Source of the DNA: Haploplasma axanthum
Lineage (GTDB): Bacteria; Bacillota_I; Bacilli_A; Acholeplasmatales; Acholeplasmataceae
NCBI RefSeq assembly: GCF_900660745.1
Contig: NZ_LR215048.1
Span: forward strand, 372,001-436,000
Reading direction: 5' to 3'
DNA length: 64,000 bases
The notes below the pieces were generated by a model that saw only the letters and a program-made list of their open reading frames with translations, had not been told where the DNA came from and did not search any database. Shown here piece by piece: positions 1 through 6,864 of the stretch. The translations under genes and the position numbers were made by a program. Each line of letters opens with the position of its first letter. Position 1 is the first letter of the stretch.

Positions 1-298
1 TCTTAGTCCTTCTTAACGTAGTAGCCTTGGAAAACTGACTTGTTAATTGAGGATTAAACTCTAAATAAGTATAACCTAATTTAGATAAAAATGATTTCAA
101 ATTGATTCCATAATGCCCAGTTGACTCAAAACCTATTTTTATTAGACTTGGATCACTTAAAGCACTTAGCTCATTTTTGAGATTTTGGAATCCATCATAA
201 TCGTTCGTGAATGTGAACGAATTAATTTTAACACCTGCATCAGTAGCTATGAAGCAGTCGTGTTTGAATTTTGAGATATCTATTCCAACATGGAACAT
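1..298 (-). CDS. IS110 family transposase, N-terminal fragment (cut by window edge)
   Basis: Reading leftwards from the ATG at 298, the product begins MFHVGIDISKF, the RuvC-like DEDD domain start of IS110 transposases. It closely matches the first ~99 residues of the 388-residue transposase at 16706-17872, including the region with the second acidic residue (ESTGHYG). The ATG is preceded by AGGAGGTGAG, a strong ribosome binding site. No stop codon is seen before the window edge, so the gene may be intact beyond it. At nucleotide level it is clearly diverged from the second copy, so the two are not a very recent duplication. Confidence 0.85.
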   Translation of the reverse strand, partial: MFHVGIDISKFKHDCFIATDAGVKINSFTFTNDYDGFQNLKNELSALSDPSLIKIGFESTGHYGINLKSFLSKLGYTYLEFNPQLTSQFSKATTLRRTK

Positions 299-320
299 GA
301 TACTCACCTCCTAATGATTT

Positions 321-470
321 GGCGCAGGGTTTAACGAATCTCTTATTTCTTTAACCTTGTGATAAAGCGTCTAGCGCTAACTAACTAATTGAAAGTTAAA
401 AATAAGAGCCGTAGTAGTTGCCTCATGTAAACGTCAAGCGTTAATAAAATGAAAAAAATCCACGGCGCCT
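321..470 (-). ncRNA. IS110 bridge-RNA-like leader (copy A)
   Basis: On the minus strand between the element end and the transposase start, a ~150-nt segment is closed by GGCGC (near 470) and GCGCC (near 321). Inside are two hairpins, each with a large internal loop and a small apical stem. Hairpin 1 closes with CCGTGG/CTACGG, apical AACG/CGTT. Hairpin 2 closes with CTCTTATTT/AAATAAGAG, apical AGCG/CGCT. The second IS copy keeps the same fold with paired base changes. IS110 elements are known to use such a two-loop bridge RNA, encoded beside the recombinase, to choose target and donor DNA. The assignment is from predicted fold and position. Confidence 0.7.
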
Positions 471-503
471 TAAATATATTATAGTAGAAAATAAAGAAAG
501 GAT

Positions 504-543
504 GTATACTCGATTCACCACTATAATCATAAATCGAGTATAC
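504..543. repeat. Inverted repeat at the outer end of IS110 copy A
   Basis: GTATACTCGAT at 504-514 is exactly complementary to ATCGAGTATAC at 533-543. An 8-bp version of the same pair flanks the end of copy B at 18083-18121. A TATAAT sits in the loop of both copies, pointing out of the element towards the neighbouring gene, but no good -35 box is seen. On the other strand the tip carries TATACT, which could serve as the -10 of a junction promoter in a circular intermediate. Role not established. Confidence 0.6.
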
Positions 544-553
544 AAGGGGGAAA

Positions 554-961
554 ATGAAAAAAGAATATTCATGCGGAGCGATTGTCTATAATAAGGAAAA
601 TTTGTTCTTAGTTATTAAGCATCGATACGGAGGACATTACAGTTTTCCTAAAGGCCATATTGAGGGACTGGAAACTAAAAAAGAAACAGCAATAAGAGAA
701 GTAAAAGAGGAAACGAATATTGATATTAAAATTGTAAATGATAAAGAGTTTGTTACTAATTATAAGTTTTATATGGGAGATAAGATGATTGATAAAGAAG
801 TAACATTTTTCTTAGCAGAAGCAATTAGTACAGATTTAATAAAACAAGATGCAGAGGTTAATGAAGTATTATGGTTAAATAAAGAACAAGTTTTAGATAT
901 ATTAACATATGAATCAGATAAAAAAGCTTTTCTTATTTTAATTACCTTAATTAAAAACTAA
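554..961 (+). CDS. Nudix hydrolase (diadenosine-tetraphosphatase-like)
   Basis: This 135-residue protein carries a Nudix box at residues 34-56 (GHIEG...REVKEETNI). It has the catalytic REVxEE core, with Asn replacing the usual Gly near the end of the box. The N-terminal SCGAIVY and SFPKGHIE segments resemble bacterial Ap4A hydrolases, which cleave dinucleoside polyphosphates with a divalent metal, but the substrate cannot be fixed from sequence. It is cytosolic, with no signal. The ribosome binding site AAGGGGG at 544-550 lies partly in the adjoining IS110 end, so expression may depend on the element. It is followed by the ZIP transporter after 48 bp. Confidence 0.85.
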   Translation: MKKEYSCGAIVYNKENLFLVIKHRYGGHYSFPKGHIEGLETKKETAIREVKEETNIDIKIVNDKEFVTNYKFYMGDKMIDKEVTFFLAEAISTDLIKQDAEVNEVLWLNKEQVLDILTYESDKKAFLILITLIKN

Positions 962-1009
962 AATAATTTGTGATATAATTTTTATATATATGATACGAGG
1001 TATATTAAT

Positions 1010-1834
1010 ATGCTAGATTGGTTTATGGGTTTACAATCATGGGTTCAAGCATTAATTGCAGGAACATTTACATGGTTTATTACGGCACTTGGTGCTGGTT
1101 TAGTTTTTTTCTTTAAAGATATTAAAAAGAATGTTTTAAATACAATGCTTGGTTTTGCTGCAGGAGTTATGGTAGCAGCAAGTTTTTGGAGTTTATTATC
1201 ACCAGCGATTGAATGGGCTGAAGATAATGGAGCAATACCTTGGTTAGTTGTTGCTATTGGATTTTTAGCTGGAGGGTTATTTTTATATATTGCAGATAAA
1301 ACAATTCCGCATATGCACTTTGGGAAAAATCATGAAAAAGAAGGAATTCATACAAAATTAAAAAAGAATATTCTTCTTGTCTTTTCAATAACACTCCATA
1401 ATATTCCTGAAGGACTAGCAATAGGAGTTGCTTTTGGAGCAATTAATAGAGCAAGTGATAATGTTGTTGCTGCAACAGTTGGAGCAATCGCATTAGCTAT
1501 TGGAATAGGTATTCAAAACTTTCCAGAAGGTGCTGCAGTTTCAATTCCACTTACTCAAGAAAAAATGAGTAGAGGAAAAGCATTTTTTTATGGTCAATTA
1601 TCAGCAATAGTTGAACCAATTGCTGCTGTACTTGGAGCATTACTAGTCTCATCAATGACACAAGTTCTTCCATATGCTTTGGCATTTGCAGCAGGAGCAA
1701 TGATTTATGTTGTTGTTGAAGAATTAATTCCAGAGGCACAACAAAACCAATCAACAAAAGGAGCTCATTATGCTGTATTTGGCTTTATGATTGGGTTTAC
1801 AATAATGATGATTTTGGATGTTGCATTAGGATAA
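1010..1834 (+). CDS. ZIP family divalent metal transporter
   Basis: A 274-residue polytopic membrane protein with the two signature metal-site helices of the ZIP/ZupT/GufA family: HNIPEG at 130-135 and QNFPEG at 169-174. A His-containing loop (HMHFGKNH, about 101-108) precedes them, as in the variable loop of ZIP proteins. It probably moves zinc or other divalent metal across the cytoplasmic membrane. An extended -10 (TGATATAAT, 971-979) and a GAGG ribosome binding site precede the ATG. The lipase gene follows after 10 bp, so the two are likely cotranscribed. Metal preference cannot be told. Confidence 0.9.
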   Translation: MLDWFMGLQSWVQALIAGTFTWFITALGAGLVFFFKDIKKNVLNTMLGFAAGVMVAASFWSLLSPAIEWAEDNGAIPWLVVAIGFLAGGLFLYIADKTIPHMHFGKNHEKEGIHTKLKKNILLVFSITLHNIPEGLAIGVAFGAINRASDNVVAATVGAIALAIGIGIQNFPEGAAVSIPLTQEKMSRGKAFFYGQLSAIVEPIAAVLGALLVSSMTQVLPYALAFAAGAMIYVVVEELIPEAQQNQSTKGAHYAVFGFMIGFTIMMILDVALG

Positions 1835-1844
1835 AGGTGATAAA

Positions 1845-2678
1845 ATGAAATTAGGATTAGCACTCGGTGGTGGCGGAGCTAAAGGAAGTTATCAAATAGG
1901 TGTTCTAAAAGCATTATATGAAGAAAATCTTTTAGATGATTTAAAGATTGTTTCAGGAACATCAATCGGATCACTTAATGCTTGCCTTGTTATTGGTAAG
2001 ATGAGTATTGATGACATGATTGATTTATGGAAACAAATTAGTAATAATACACTATATAATAATGGATTAAACAGATTTAAAAGTGATAGATTAGGCTTGT
2101 TTGATCAAAGAGTTATGTATGATGTTTTAGTATCAAAACAAAGTCCATCAGATATTATTAATAGTAATATTGTTGGTTACGCTGCTGTTACAAAGATTAT
2201 TGATAATCAAGGTTTAAGATTTCAACTTAAAAAAGAAAACACTGAGGGAGAAATTTTATGTTTAAATACATCAAATAATCCACATTTAATTGTTTTAGCG
2301 AGTTCATCTGTTCCTGTAATCTTTGGACCTACAGAAATTGATGGTAATTACTATGTTGATGGTGGTTTATATGATAATTTACCTGTTGATGTTTTAGTTA
2401 ATGAAAATTGTGATGTTATTATCACAATAGGATTAACACCTGGATATGATTTAAGTGTTTATAATTCCAATAATGATAAAACAATTATTGATTTTTCACC
2501 TAAAAAGAAACTTGCAAATACGTTATTAGGGATGCTTGATTTTAATATGGAACAAATGGAGAAAAGATTTGATTTAGGATATTACCAAGCAAAAGAGTTA
2601 ATTAATAAATTGAAAGAAGAAAATTTAATAATTGAAAAACAAATAAATAATCAAAAAAAGGGGATTTTTTCACTTTAA
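1845..2678 (+). CDS. Patatin-like phospholipase
   Basis: 277 residues with all patatin hallmarks: a glycine-rich oxyanion loop (GGGGAKGSYQ, from about residue 8), the nucleophile elbow GTSIG with Ser40, and the DGG motif with Asp172, forming a Ser-Asp dyad. Related bacterial proteins (RssA/YchK type) are lipid acyl hydrolases. No signal peptide is visible, so it should act from the cytoplasm. The last ~35 residues are Lys-rich and helical. AAGGTGAT precedes the ATG. It lies directly behind the ZIP transporter gene, though no functional link is evident. Confidence 0.88.
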   Translation: MKLGLALGGGGAKGSYQIGVLKALYEENLLDDLKIVSGTSIGSLNACLVIGKMSIDDMIDLWKQISNNTLYNNGLNRFKSDRLGLFDQRVMYDVLVSKQSPSDIINSNIVGYAAVTKIIDNQGLRFQLKKENTEGEILCLNTSNNPHLIVLASSSVPVIFGPTEIDGNYYVDGGLYDNLPVDVLVNENCDVIITIGLTPGYDLSVYNSNNDKTIIDFSPKKKLANTLLGMLDFNMEQMEKRFDLGYYQAKELINKLKEENLIIEKQINNQKKGIFSL

Positions 2679-2725
2679 TAGTTTAAGATAATGTATAATT
2701 AAGATAGAAATAGGAGGATTTAAAA

Positions 2726-3613
2726 ATGAAAAAGATTATAAGTTTATTAGTTTTTGTTGTATCATTAGCTATTCTTGTTGGGTGTTCATCTTCAAATGTA
2801 GAAATGCCAACAACAAATAAAAAAGATCAAGTTGAGTTATCACAAGAAGAATTGGCAACTAAACTTGAAAATGTTGAAGTTAGTGAAGAAGATGTTGCTA
2901 GAATAACAGCTAAAGTAAGATTAGATGCTAAAATATCTGATGAAAAAGCAAATGCAAAACTTGATTTCGATGCATATATTCAAGCAAATGGTAATGCAAA
3001 AGTTTCACTATCAGGAAATGTGACATCATCAGCTATGAAATTAAAAGGTAGCGGTGATATATATTCTCAAAACAGTAGTGTATATTTAAACGCTGATTTG
3101 AATATGGAAATGAGTGGAACAACACAATCAATTAAAGGAAAATATAAAATTCCTGAATCGGGAGTTACACCTAGTTTACCAGTTGAAATTCCAAGTCCAA
3201 ATATTGGGGAATTAATTAAAAGTTCTGGAATTATTGAAATGACAGGAAGTTATGAAGGATTAACTTTCTATGAAAAAGATAATGACTTTAGAATAAAATT
3301 AGAGGTTACTAAAGACTTATTGAAAAACAATGCTGAAAGAGTCGCAGATTTAGTTTCTAGTTTTGGTGGATCACTAGTTACTAAAGAACAACTTATTGAA
3401 GTTCTAAATGAAGTTGACAATATTAAATTTGAATTTGTTATAGTAATAAAAGATAATAAATTTGTTGAAGCAGCTTTAAACTTTAATTTAAAGATTAAAG
3501 ATGATGAAATTGGCAATATTAATTTGAGTATGGGATTATCTATTAAATTTGGTGAAAAAATGCCAAGTTTTCCTAGTTTTAGTGAATATAAAGATTTTGG
3601 TTTTGGATTTTAA
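2726..3613 (+). CDS. Lipoprotein of unknown function
   Basis: A 295-residue secreted lipoprotein: a Lys-Lys N-terminus and hydrophobic stretch lead to the lipobox LVGC with Cys20. A Glu-rich linker follows, then a body rich in alternating polar/apolar residues that looks mostly beta-stranded, loosely reminiscent of LolA/LppX-type lipid-binding folds. I do not recognise a named domain. It has its own TATAAT (about 2691) and an AGGAGG ribosome binding site. Its stop codon overlaps the 8-bp target duplication of the ISL3 element, which inserted immediately behind it and now separates it from the terminator at 5208-5227. Confidence 0.75.
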   Translation: MKKIISLLVFVVSLAILVGCSSSNVEMPTTNKKDQVELSQEELATKLENVEVSEEDVARITAKVRLDAKISDEKANAKLDFDAYIQANGNAKVSLSGNVTSSAMKLKGSGDIYSQNSSVYLNADLNMEMSGTTQSIKGKYKIPESGVTPSLPVEIPSPNIGELIKSSGIIEMTGSYEGLTFYEKDNDFRIKLEVTKDLLKNNAERVADLVSSFGGSLVTKEQLIEVLNEVDNIKFEFVIVIKDNKFVEAALNFNLKIKDDEIGNINLSMGLSIKFGEKMPSFPSFSEYKDFGFGF

Positions 3614-3766
3614 AATAATGGCTCTTAGTAATATCGTGTGGTTTTATTGAAAACACCTATGTAATTAGGTGTGGCTAAGTAGCCTATGTAATATAATGTG
3701 GTATGTAATAAAGCGGAAGAATCTAAACCTGATTTCTTCCGCTTTTTCTATCCAATCTATTTTAAT

Positions 3767-5065
3767 TTATTCGGGTATTTTAAGGGCTACATCTTTATTA
3801 ATAGAATAAATGATTCTAGCTCTTAATCTCTTAAAACTTTTAATCCCATTACTAGTCTTAATAATAGTCTTTATTCTAGAATTAGTACCTTCAATTGGTC
3901 CATTAGATAATCTTCTATTAGAATCGGATTTAATAAAGGAATTAATAATCTCATTCTTCCAATTAGAAAGTAATTTACCAAAAGATCTAATATCTTCTAA
4001 CCTGTGATTACGATATTTAGTAATTAAATCAGATAGTAATTCTTTAGCATTATCAAAATTAGAGTTTCTATTAAACTCACGATATTCTTCCTTGATTTTA
4101 TAAACTTCAGTTAAATCATCATCAATGGATAAAAGAAAATCTTTAATAGAAGATTTATTAAGACTAATTCTAAACTTAGGAATAGAAATATAACCATTAT
4201 AGATATTATCGTATTCTTTAGTAAAGAAATAATGAAACTTCTTTAACATATAATATTTATCATTCTTATAAGTTTTAAACTCAATATTACCAGCATATTT
4301 ATTCATTACTTTAATACGATGCTTATTAACGATATCATTAATATGTTTAATAACATGAAAAGAATCAATAGCTATTAAAGCTTTAGGCATAACTTTCGAT
4401 ATAACGTCTTTATAAGGCTTCCACATATCAATAATAACTACTTTAACATTATCTAATTCAGTATGTTTAAGACTAGATAGATATTCTAATAGATATGATT
4501 TATGACGAGTTTTTAAAACATCAATTATTTTTTTTGTTTCAAAATCTAAGAATAGACAAGCATAAGGATGTTTAGTCCTTTTTGAAACATGAAATTCATC
4601 GATACATAAAAACTTAGGTAATATATTTCTATTTGGATCAACATAATCATCAAAAATATCAATAACAGTTTTAGTAGAAACATTAAAGATAGTAGAAGCA
4701 CTAGTAAATGTATTAGAAGGATTCTTTAAGTGTTCTAAAATAGATAATTTAGTATAATGACTAATTCTATCTTTATTAATAGTAAAAGGGTTAGGTTCAA
4801 AGAAACGTTTTTTACATATTAAACATCGATATCTTCTACTACGATAAATAATATAAGATTTTCTATTTGTAGAAATACTATGAGTTATATTTTTATTTTG
4901 GTAGTCATGTGTAGTGGTAATTCCATTGCATAAAGGGCATGGAATAGTTTCTTTTTTAAGCTTAATATGAAAACTAACAATTCCATCAGTTGATACTGCA
5001 TCAATAGATTCAATTTTATGACTTAAGTGTTCAATTTCTAATACTTTTATGATATTATCATACAT
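3767..5065 (-). CDS. ISL3 family transposase
   Basis: 432 residues in the ISL3 transposase order: an N-terminal zinc-finger-like Cys pair (CPLC) and a second pair (CLIC) about 40 residues on, a helix-turn-helix region, then the DDE catalytic domain with IDEFH, an IIDMWKPY segment and a C-terminal GPIEGTNSRIK carrying the Glu. It is full length with no frameshift and looks active. It differs from the copy 2 product at only about six residues. Its ribosome binding site AAGGAGG sits inside a long hairpin described separately. Confidence 0.93.
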   Translation of the reverse strand: MYDNIIKVLEIEHLSHKIESIDAVSTDGIVSFHIKLKKETIPCPLCNGITTTHDYQNKNITHSISTNRKSYIIYRSRRYRCLICKKRFFEPNPFTINKDRISHYTKLSILEHLKNPSNTFTSASTIFNVSTKTVIDIFDDYVDPNRNILPKFLCIDEFHVSKRTKHPYACLFLDFETKKIIDVLKTRHKSYLLEYLSSLKHTELDNVKVVIIDMWKPYKDVISKVMPKALIAIDSFHVIKHINDIVNKHRIKVMNKYAGNIEFKTYKNDKYYMLKKFHYFFTKEYDNIYNGYISIPKFRISLNKSSIKDFLLSIDDDLTEVYKIKEEYREFNRNSNFDNAKELLSDLITKYRNHRLEDIRSFGKLLSNWKNEIINSFIKSDSNRRLSNGPIEGTNSRIKTIIKTSNGIKSFKRLRARIIYSINKDVALKIPE

Positions 5066-5122
5066 GAAAATCCTCCTTGATTATTAAGTGTGCAAAACTA
5101 TAATAACACAAGAAGGATTTTC
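5066..5122 (-). promoter_or_regulatory. Hairpin sequestering the ISL3 transposase ribosome binding site (copy 1)
   Basis: On the minus strand, GAAAATCCTTCTTG (5122-5109) can pair over 14 positions (one G-U) with CAAGGAGGATTTTC (5079-5066), which contains the Shine-Dalgarno sequence just before the ATG. The 29-nt loop is AT-rich and holds promoter-like -10 candidates, so a transcript started there would lack the upstream arm. The same sequence occurs in copy 2. Comparable hairpins in IS10 and IS50 prevent translation from read-through transcripts. The function here is inferred. Confidence 0.6.
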
Positions 5123-5207
5123 TTTATTTATAACCCCAGATAATTACATAGGTATACAATGACCCCAGTTTATTTTTAATAACTAAAATAATTAGGAATA
5201 TAAAAAT

Positions 5208-5227
5208 AAAAGGCCACGAGGCCTTTT
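5208..5227. terminator. Bidirectional rho-independent terminator
   Basis: AAAAGGCC (5208-5215), a 4-nt loop, and GGCCTTTT (5220-5227), with A and T runs outside, serve the minus-strand fhs gene. Before the ISL3 insertion it also lay about 15 bp past the end of the lipoprotein target duplication, so it would have ended that plus-strand transcript too. Confidence 0.85.
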
Positions 5228-5228
5228 T

Positions 5229-6791
5229 TTAAAAGTCATATGCTCTTGAATGTTTATTAAGACCAGGCATAATGTTTATACCTTTAGTTATAGCAACGAA
5301 GAAGTTAGATCCAAGTGATGGTTTAATTTCTTTAATTGTAATAACAAAGTTTTTTGGTCTACCTAAAAGTTTTGAATCATCTGAAAATGATGAAGGAGTT
5401 TTAGCGATACATACAGGTAAATCTTTAATAAGATTATTATATATTTCTAATTGCTCTAAAGCTTTTTTAGTGAATTTAACATCACTAGCTCCATATATCT
5501 TAGTAGCAATTTTATAGATTTTATCTTTAGGTGTATCATTTAAATCATATGGTCGATTAATCTCTCTTATTTTATGATTATTAATTGTTTTAACAACAAG
5601 TTCTGCTAAATCCTTAGTTCCCCTACTTCCAGAATTGAAACCGTCCGATACTTCAATTTTAAAGTTTTTTTCTTTTGCCCAATTTAGTAAATAATTAATC
5701 TCGTCATTAACATCGTTTGTATGTTTGTTGATTGCTATTACAAAATCTAAATTATAGTTTTGAATATTTTCGATATGTTTTTCCAGATGTGGTATACCGT
5801 TAATTAAAGCCTCTAGATTAGGTTCAAAATAGTTTTCTGCCCCGCCATGAGATTTAAGAGAATGAAGAGTTGTAACTAAAACAACTAATGAAACATCTTT
5901 TTTTAATTCTGGAAGTTTTAAGTCTAAGAACTTTTCCATTCCTAAATCAGCACCAAAACCCGCCTCTGTTACAACATAATCTGCCATTTTAAGAGCAAGT
6001 TTTGTAGCAATTATTGAATTACAACCATGAGCAATATTAGCGAAAGGTCCAAGATGAACTAGTGCCGGATTACCTTCTTTCGTTAAGACAACATTGGGAT
6101 TAAAAGCATCTTTAAGAATAAGCATTAAGGCTCCACTAACCCCTAAATCACTAACAAAAATTGGTTTATTATCAATAGTTAAACCAATTAAAATTTTATT
6201 TAGGCGTAACTTTAAATCATCTAGATCATTTGCAAGAGCAAGGACTGCCATTATTTCACTAGCAGCAGTAATAACAAAACTATCTTCACGTAAATCAGTT
6301 TGAACTTTTCTTAATGAACGATCATTAACATCAAGTGTTCTAGTCCATAGAACTTTATCGAAACCTAGTTCATTGCCATAAAAAATATGGGCATCAATTA
6401 ATGCGGATAATAAATTATGTGCTGAAGTTATTGCATGAAAATCCCCAGTAAAGTGAAGATTTATATCTAACTCAGGCTCAATACTGCTAAGTCCACCACC
6501 GGTTGCACCACCTTTAATTCCAAAGACTGGACCCATACTAGGTTCTCTTAGGGCAAGCATTGTTTTTGCACCAATAGCATTTAAGCCATCTGCAAGCCCA
6601 ATTGAGACAGTTGTTTTACCTTCTCCGGCTTTTGTAGGGTTAATAGCTGTTACTAAAACTAATTTCCCATCTTCGATATGATTTAAAGAATTAACCGCTT
6701 CAAAGTTAATCTTTCCCTTATCAAAACCGTAAGGTAAAAAGAAATCATTTTTTATATTATACTTTTTAACTACATCAAATATTTTATTCAT
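5229..6791 (-). CDS. fhs: Formate-tetrahydrofolate ligase
   Basis: 520 residues, slightly shorter than the usual ~555. It makes 10-formyltetrahydrofolate from formate, THF and ATP for purine and formyl-Met synthesis. The ATP-binding motif NPTKAGEGKTT lies near residue 50, followed by the family-typical REPSMGPVFGIKGGA and the late segment MPGLN. I start at the ATG at 6791, spaced properly from GAGGTGAG, rather than the GTG three codons upstream, which overlaps that site. It is transcribed away from the amidohydrolase gene; the shared upstream region carries a palindrome at 6809-6829. Confidence 0.95.
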   Translation of the reverse strand: MNKIFDVVKKYNIKNDFFLPYGFDKGKINFEAVNSLNHIEDGKLVLVTAINPTKAGEGKTTVSIGLADGLNAIGAKTMLALREPSMGPVFGIKGGATGGGLSSIEPELDINLHFTGDFHAITSAHNLLSALIDAHIFYGNELGFDKVLWTRTLDVNDRSLRKVQTDLREDSFVITAASEIMAVLALANDLDDLKLRLNKILIGLTIDNKPIFVSDLGVSGALMLILKDAFNPNVVLTKEGNPALVHLGPFANIAHGCNSIIATKLALKMADYVVTEAGFGADLGMEKFLDLKLPELKKDVSLVVLVTTLHSLKSHGGAENYFEPNLEALINGIPHLEKHIENIQNYNLDFVIAINKHTNDVNDEINYLLNWAKEKNFKIEVSDGFNSGSRGTKDLAELVVKTINNHKIREINRPYDLNDTPKDKIYKIATKIYGASDVKFTKKALEQLEIYNNLIKDLPVCIAKTPSSFSDDSKLLGRPKNFVITIKEIKPSLGSNFFVAITKGINIMPGLNKHSRAYDF

Positions 6792-6808
6792 TTTTCTCAC
6801 CTCAATAT

Positions 6809-6829
6809 ATGTTAAAATATGTTTAACAT
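6809..6829. promoter_or_regulatory. Palindromic operator-like site between fhs and amidohydrolase gene
   Basis: ATGTTAAA (6809-6816), 5 bp, TTTAACAT (6822-6829): a perfect 8-bp dyad in the 73-bp divergent intergenic region, about 20 bp upstream of the fhs start. The half-site TGTTAAA resembles the TGTAAA/TTAACA half-sites of the operators at 9219-9282. The binding protein is unknown. Confidence 0.45.
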
Positions 6830-6864
6830 TATTAATTGTTATTATAACATATAAAGGCGGTAGA

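Larger units (their letters stand above)
1..547 (-). mobile_element. IS110-family insertion sequence, partial (copy A, runs off the window)
   Basis: The segment holds the N-terminal part of an IS110 transposase on the minus strand plus its upstream end. It aligns along its whole length with the complete copy at about 16600-18125, and the similarity stops at the shared ATACAAGG at 540-547 (18118-18125 in the other copy), which I take as the outer left end. The element lacks obvious terminal inverted repeats, as usual for IS110. It ends only 6 bp before the start codon of the Nudix gene. The other end lies outside the window. Confidence 0.8.
3620..5184 (-). mobile_element. ISL3-family insertion sequence, copy 1 (complete)
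   Basis: A 1565-bp element bounded by a perfect 8-bp target duplication, AAAATAAT at 3612-3619 and 5185-5192. The left end starts GGCTCTTAGTAAT, the typical ISL3 start. The right end, read inwards, begins AGTTATTAAAAATAAACTGGGG. The transposase gene runs on the minus strand. The ~150 bp left of the transposase stop differ strongly from copy 2 (37299-38837), while the rest is nearly identical. A strong hairpin (AAGCGGAAGAA/TTCTTCCGCTT, about 3710-3746) with flanking A and T runs ends the transposase transcript and may also block incoming transcription. Confidence 0.93.
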
